A stretch of DNA of 64,000 nucleotides, from positions 1,984,001 to 2,048,000 of the forward strand of contig NZ_CP110806.1 in the NCBI RefSeq assembly GCF_026184235.1, written 5' to 3'. The notes beneath the pieces are model-generated. The model saw only the letters and a list, made by a program, of their open reading frames with translations. It was not told where the DNA came from and made no database searches. Positions 63,101 to 64,000 of this stretch are shown piece after piece (within the stretch, counting starts at the first letter, position 1; the number at the start of each line of letters is the position of its first letter). The stretch is from Cellulomonas sp. S1-8. Its GTDB lineage: Bacteria > Actinomycetota > Actinomycetes > Actinomycetales > Cellulomonadaceae. The position numbers were made by a program, and so were the translations under genes.

Positions 63101-63982
63101 GTGAGCGTTCCCCCCGCACACCCCTCCGCCCCTCTGTCCGCCCACAGCGCCGCCGTGCCCGCGCTCGTGGCCGTCGCCCAGGAGGTCGCGCGCGCCGCGG
63201 GCAGCCTCGTGCGCGACGGCCGCCCCGCGGACCTCGGCGTGGCGGCCACCAAGTCGAGCGCGGTCGACGTCGTGACCGCCATGGACCTGGCCAGCGAGGA
63301 GCTCGTGCGCGCGATGCTGGCCCGGCTGCGCCCCGACGACGGGATCCTCGGCGAGGAGGGCGGCCACGAGCCGGGCACGTCGGGGGTGACCTGGGTGGTC
63401 GATCCCATCGACGGCACGGTGAACTACCTGTACGGCCTGCCGGCGTACGCGGTGAGCGTGGCGGCCGTCGTCGGCGAGCCCACGCCCGCGACGTGGACCG
63501 TGCTCGCCGGCTGCGTGCACGCCCCGGAGACGGGGGAGACGTGGACCGCCGGACGGGGGCGGGGGGCGACCCTGGACGGCCGTCGGCTGACGCTCGCGGA
63601 CGCACCCGCGCTGGACCGGTGCCTGCTCGGCACGGGGTTCGGGTACGTCGCCGAGCGCCGTCGGTCCCAGGCGCGTGTGCTCGCCGTGCTGCTGCCGCAG
63701 GTGCGTGACGTGCGTCGCATCGGTGCGGCCGCGATCGACCTGTGCCAGGTCGCCACGGGTCGCCTCGACCTCTACTACGAGCGTGGCCTGCAGCCGTGGG
63801 ACCTGGCGGCGGCGGCGCTCGTCGTCACCGAGGCCGGAGGCGTCGTGCGCGGCCTGCGCGGGCTCCCGGCGGGCCCCGACATGGTCGTCGCGGGGTCGGC
63901 CGAGCGGGTCGCGGAGCTGGTCACGAAGCTGGAGGAGCTGGGGGCCGACGACCCCGACCCACCGGGTGACGACGTCGGGTGA
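63101..63982 (+). CDS. suhB: Inositol monophosphatase family protein
   Basis: 293 residues. Metal motifs: EEGGHE (ligand glutamate), WVVDPIDGTVNYLYGLP, and the C-terminal LQPWDLAAAALVVTEAGG. Acts on inositol phosphates or related sugar phosphates; in actinobacteria it feeds phosphatidylinositol synthesis. The stop is 18 bases before the window end. A gene of this family often lies near sepH. Confidence 0.9.
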   Translation: MSVPPAHPSAPLSAHSAAVPALVAVAQEVARAAGSLVRDGRPADLGVAATKSSAVDVVTAMDLASEELVRAMLARLRPDDGILGEEGGHEPGTSGVTWVVDPIDGTVNYLYGLPAYAVSVAAVVGEPTPATWTVLAGCVHAPETGETWTAGRGRGATLDGRRLTLADAPALDRCLLGTGFGYVAERRRSQARVLAVLLPQVRDVRRIGAAAIDLCQVATGRLDLYYERGLQPWDLAAAALVVTEAGGVVRGLRGLPAGPDMVVAGSAERVAELVTKLEELGADDPDPPGDDVG

Positions 63983-64000
63983 GACGGGCGCCTCACACCC

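Overview
The window is a very GC-rich actinobacterial chromosome segment, most likely from Cellulomonadaceae or another member of the Micrococcales. That placement is inferred from codon bias, the actinobacterial rRNA operon and a gene order that follows blocks I know from Mycobacterium tuberculosis (from memory, no search run). Coding density is high, GTG starts are frequent, and eighteen gene junctions use a 4-base stop/start overlap. I see no prophage, insertion sequence, CRISPR array or tRNA gene.

Layout. 1-5.4 kb: arginine biosynthesis argD-argF-argR-argG-argH, with a good ArgR operator just upstream of argG. 5.4-8.2 kb: a P-loop kinase-like gene, mpg and tyrS, then a strong terminator. 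8.2-14.0 kb: one complete rRNA operon (promoter candidates, boxA-like leader, 16S, tRNA-less spacer with a second boxA-like element, 23S, 5S, near-perfect terminator). 14.1-29.0 kb: the tlyA neighbourhood, comprising a large Arg/Gly-rich disordered protein with a TPR-like domain, a HAD phosphatase, a small conserved protein, tlyA, nadK, recN, steA, steB, a divergent MraY/WecA-like gene, murJ, pyrG and a NUDIX hydrolase. It combines rRNA methylation, NAD(P), recombination, septal cell-wall and CTP functions. This matches M. tuberculosis Rv1652-1659 followed by Rv1688-Rv1700.

29.0-29.4 kb: a decayed, frame-broken stretch where xerD would be expected. Gene order then jumps to a second block (M. 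tuberculosis Rv1456c-Rv1484-like): ctaA and an ABC-2 exporter on the minus strand, a hypothetical gene, then the SUF Fe-S operon sufR-B-D-Rieske-C-S-U-T with a SufR-type operator. A zinc metallopeptidase, a biotin ECF transporter (bioY, ATPase, bioN), an ABC-F protein, SURF1 and two small genes, and fabG-inhA follow.

48.4-64 kb: a SixA-like phosphatase, serB, the divergent glgC/glgM pair for alpha-glucan synthesis, a hypothetical gene, a ParC-like topoisomerase subunit, a GNAT-first protein acetyltransferase fused to an acyl-CoA-synthetase module, a DUF5998 protein, an alkaline-phosphatase-family enzyme, thymidine kinase, sepH, a TRIC-type channel and an inositol-monophosphatase-family gene.

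The clearest signals not explained by ordinary annotation are: the roughly 660-residue RGG-like repeat domain encoded directly after the rRNA operon; a recurring TANNNT box 6-8 bases before start codons that lack a Shine-Dalgarno, which suggests many leaderless genes; the CAAC-N6-GTTG operator before sufR; and the degenerate synteny breakpoint at 29.0-29.4 kb.
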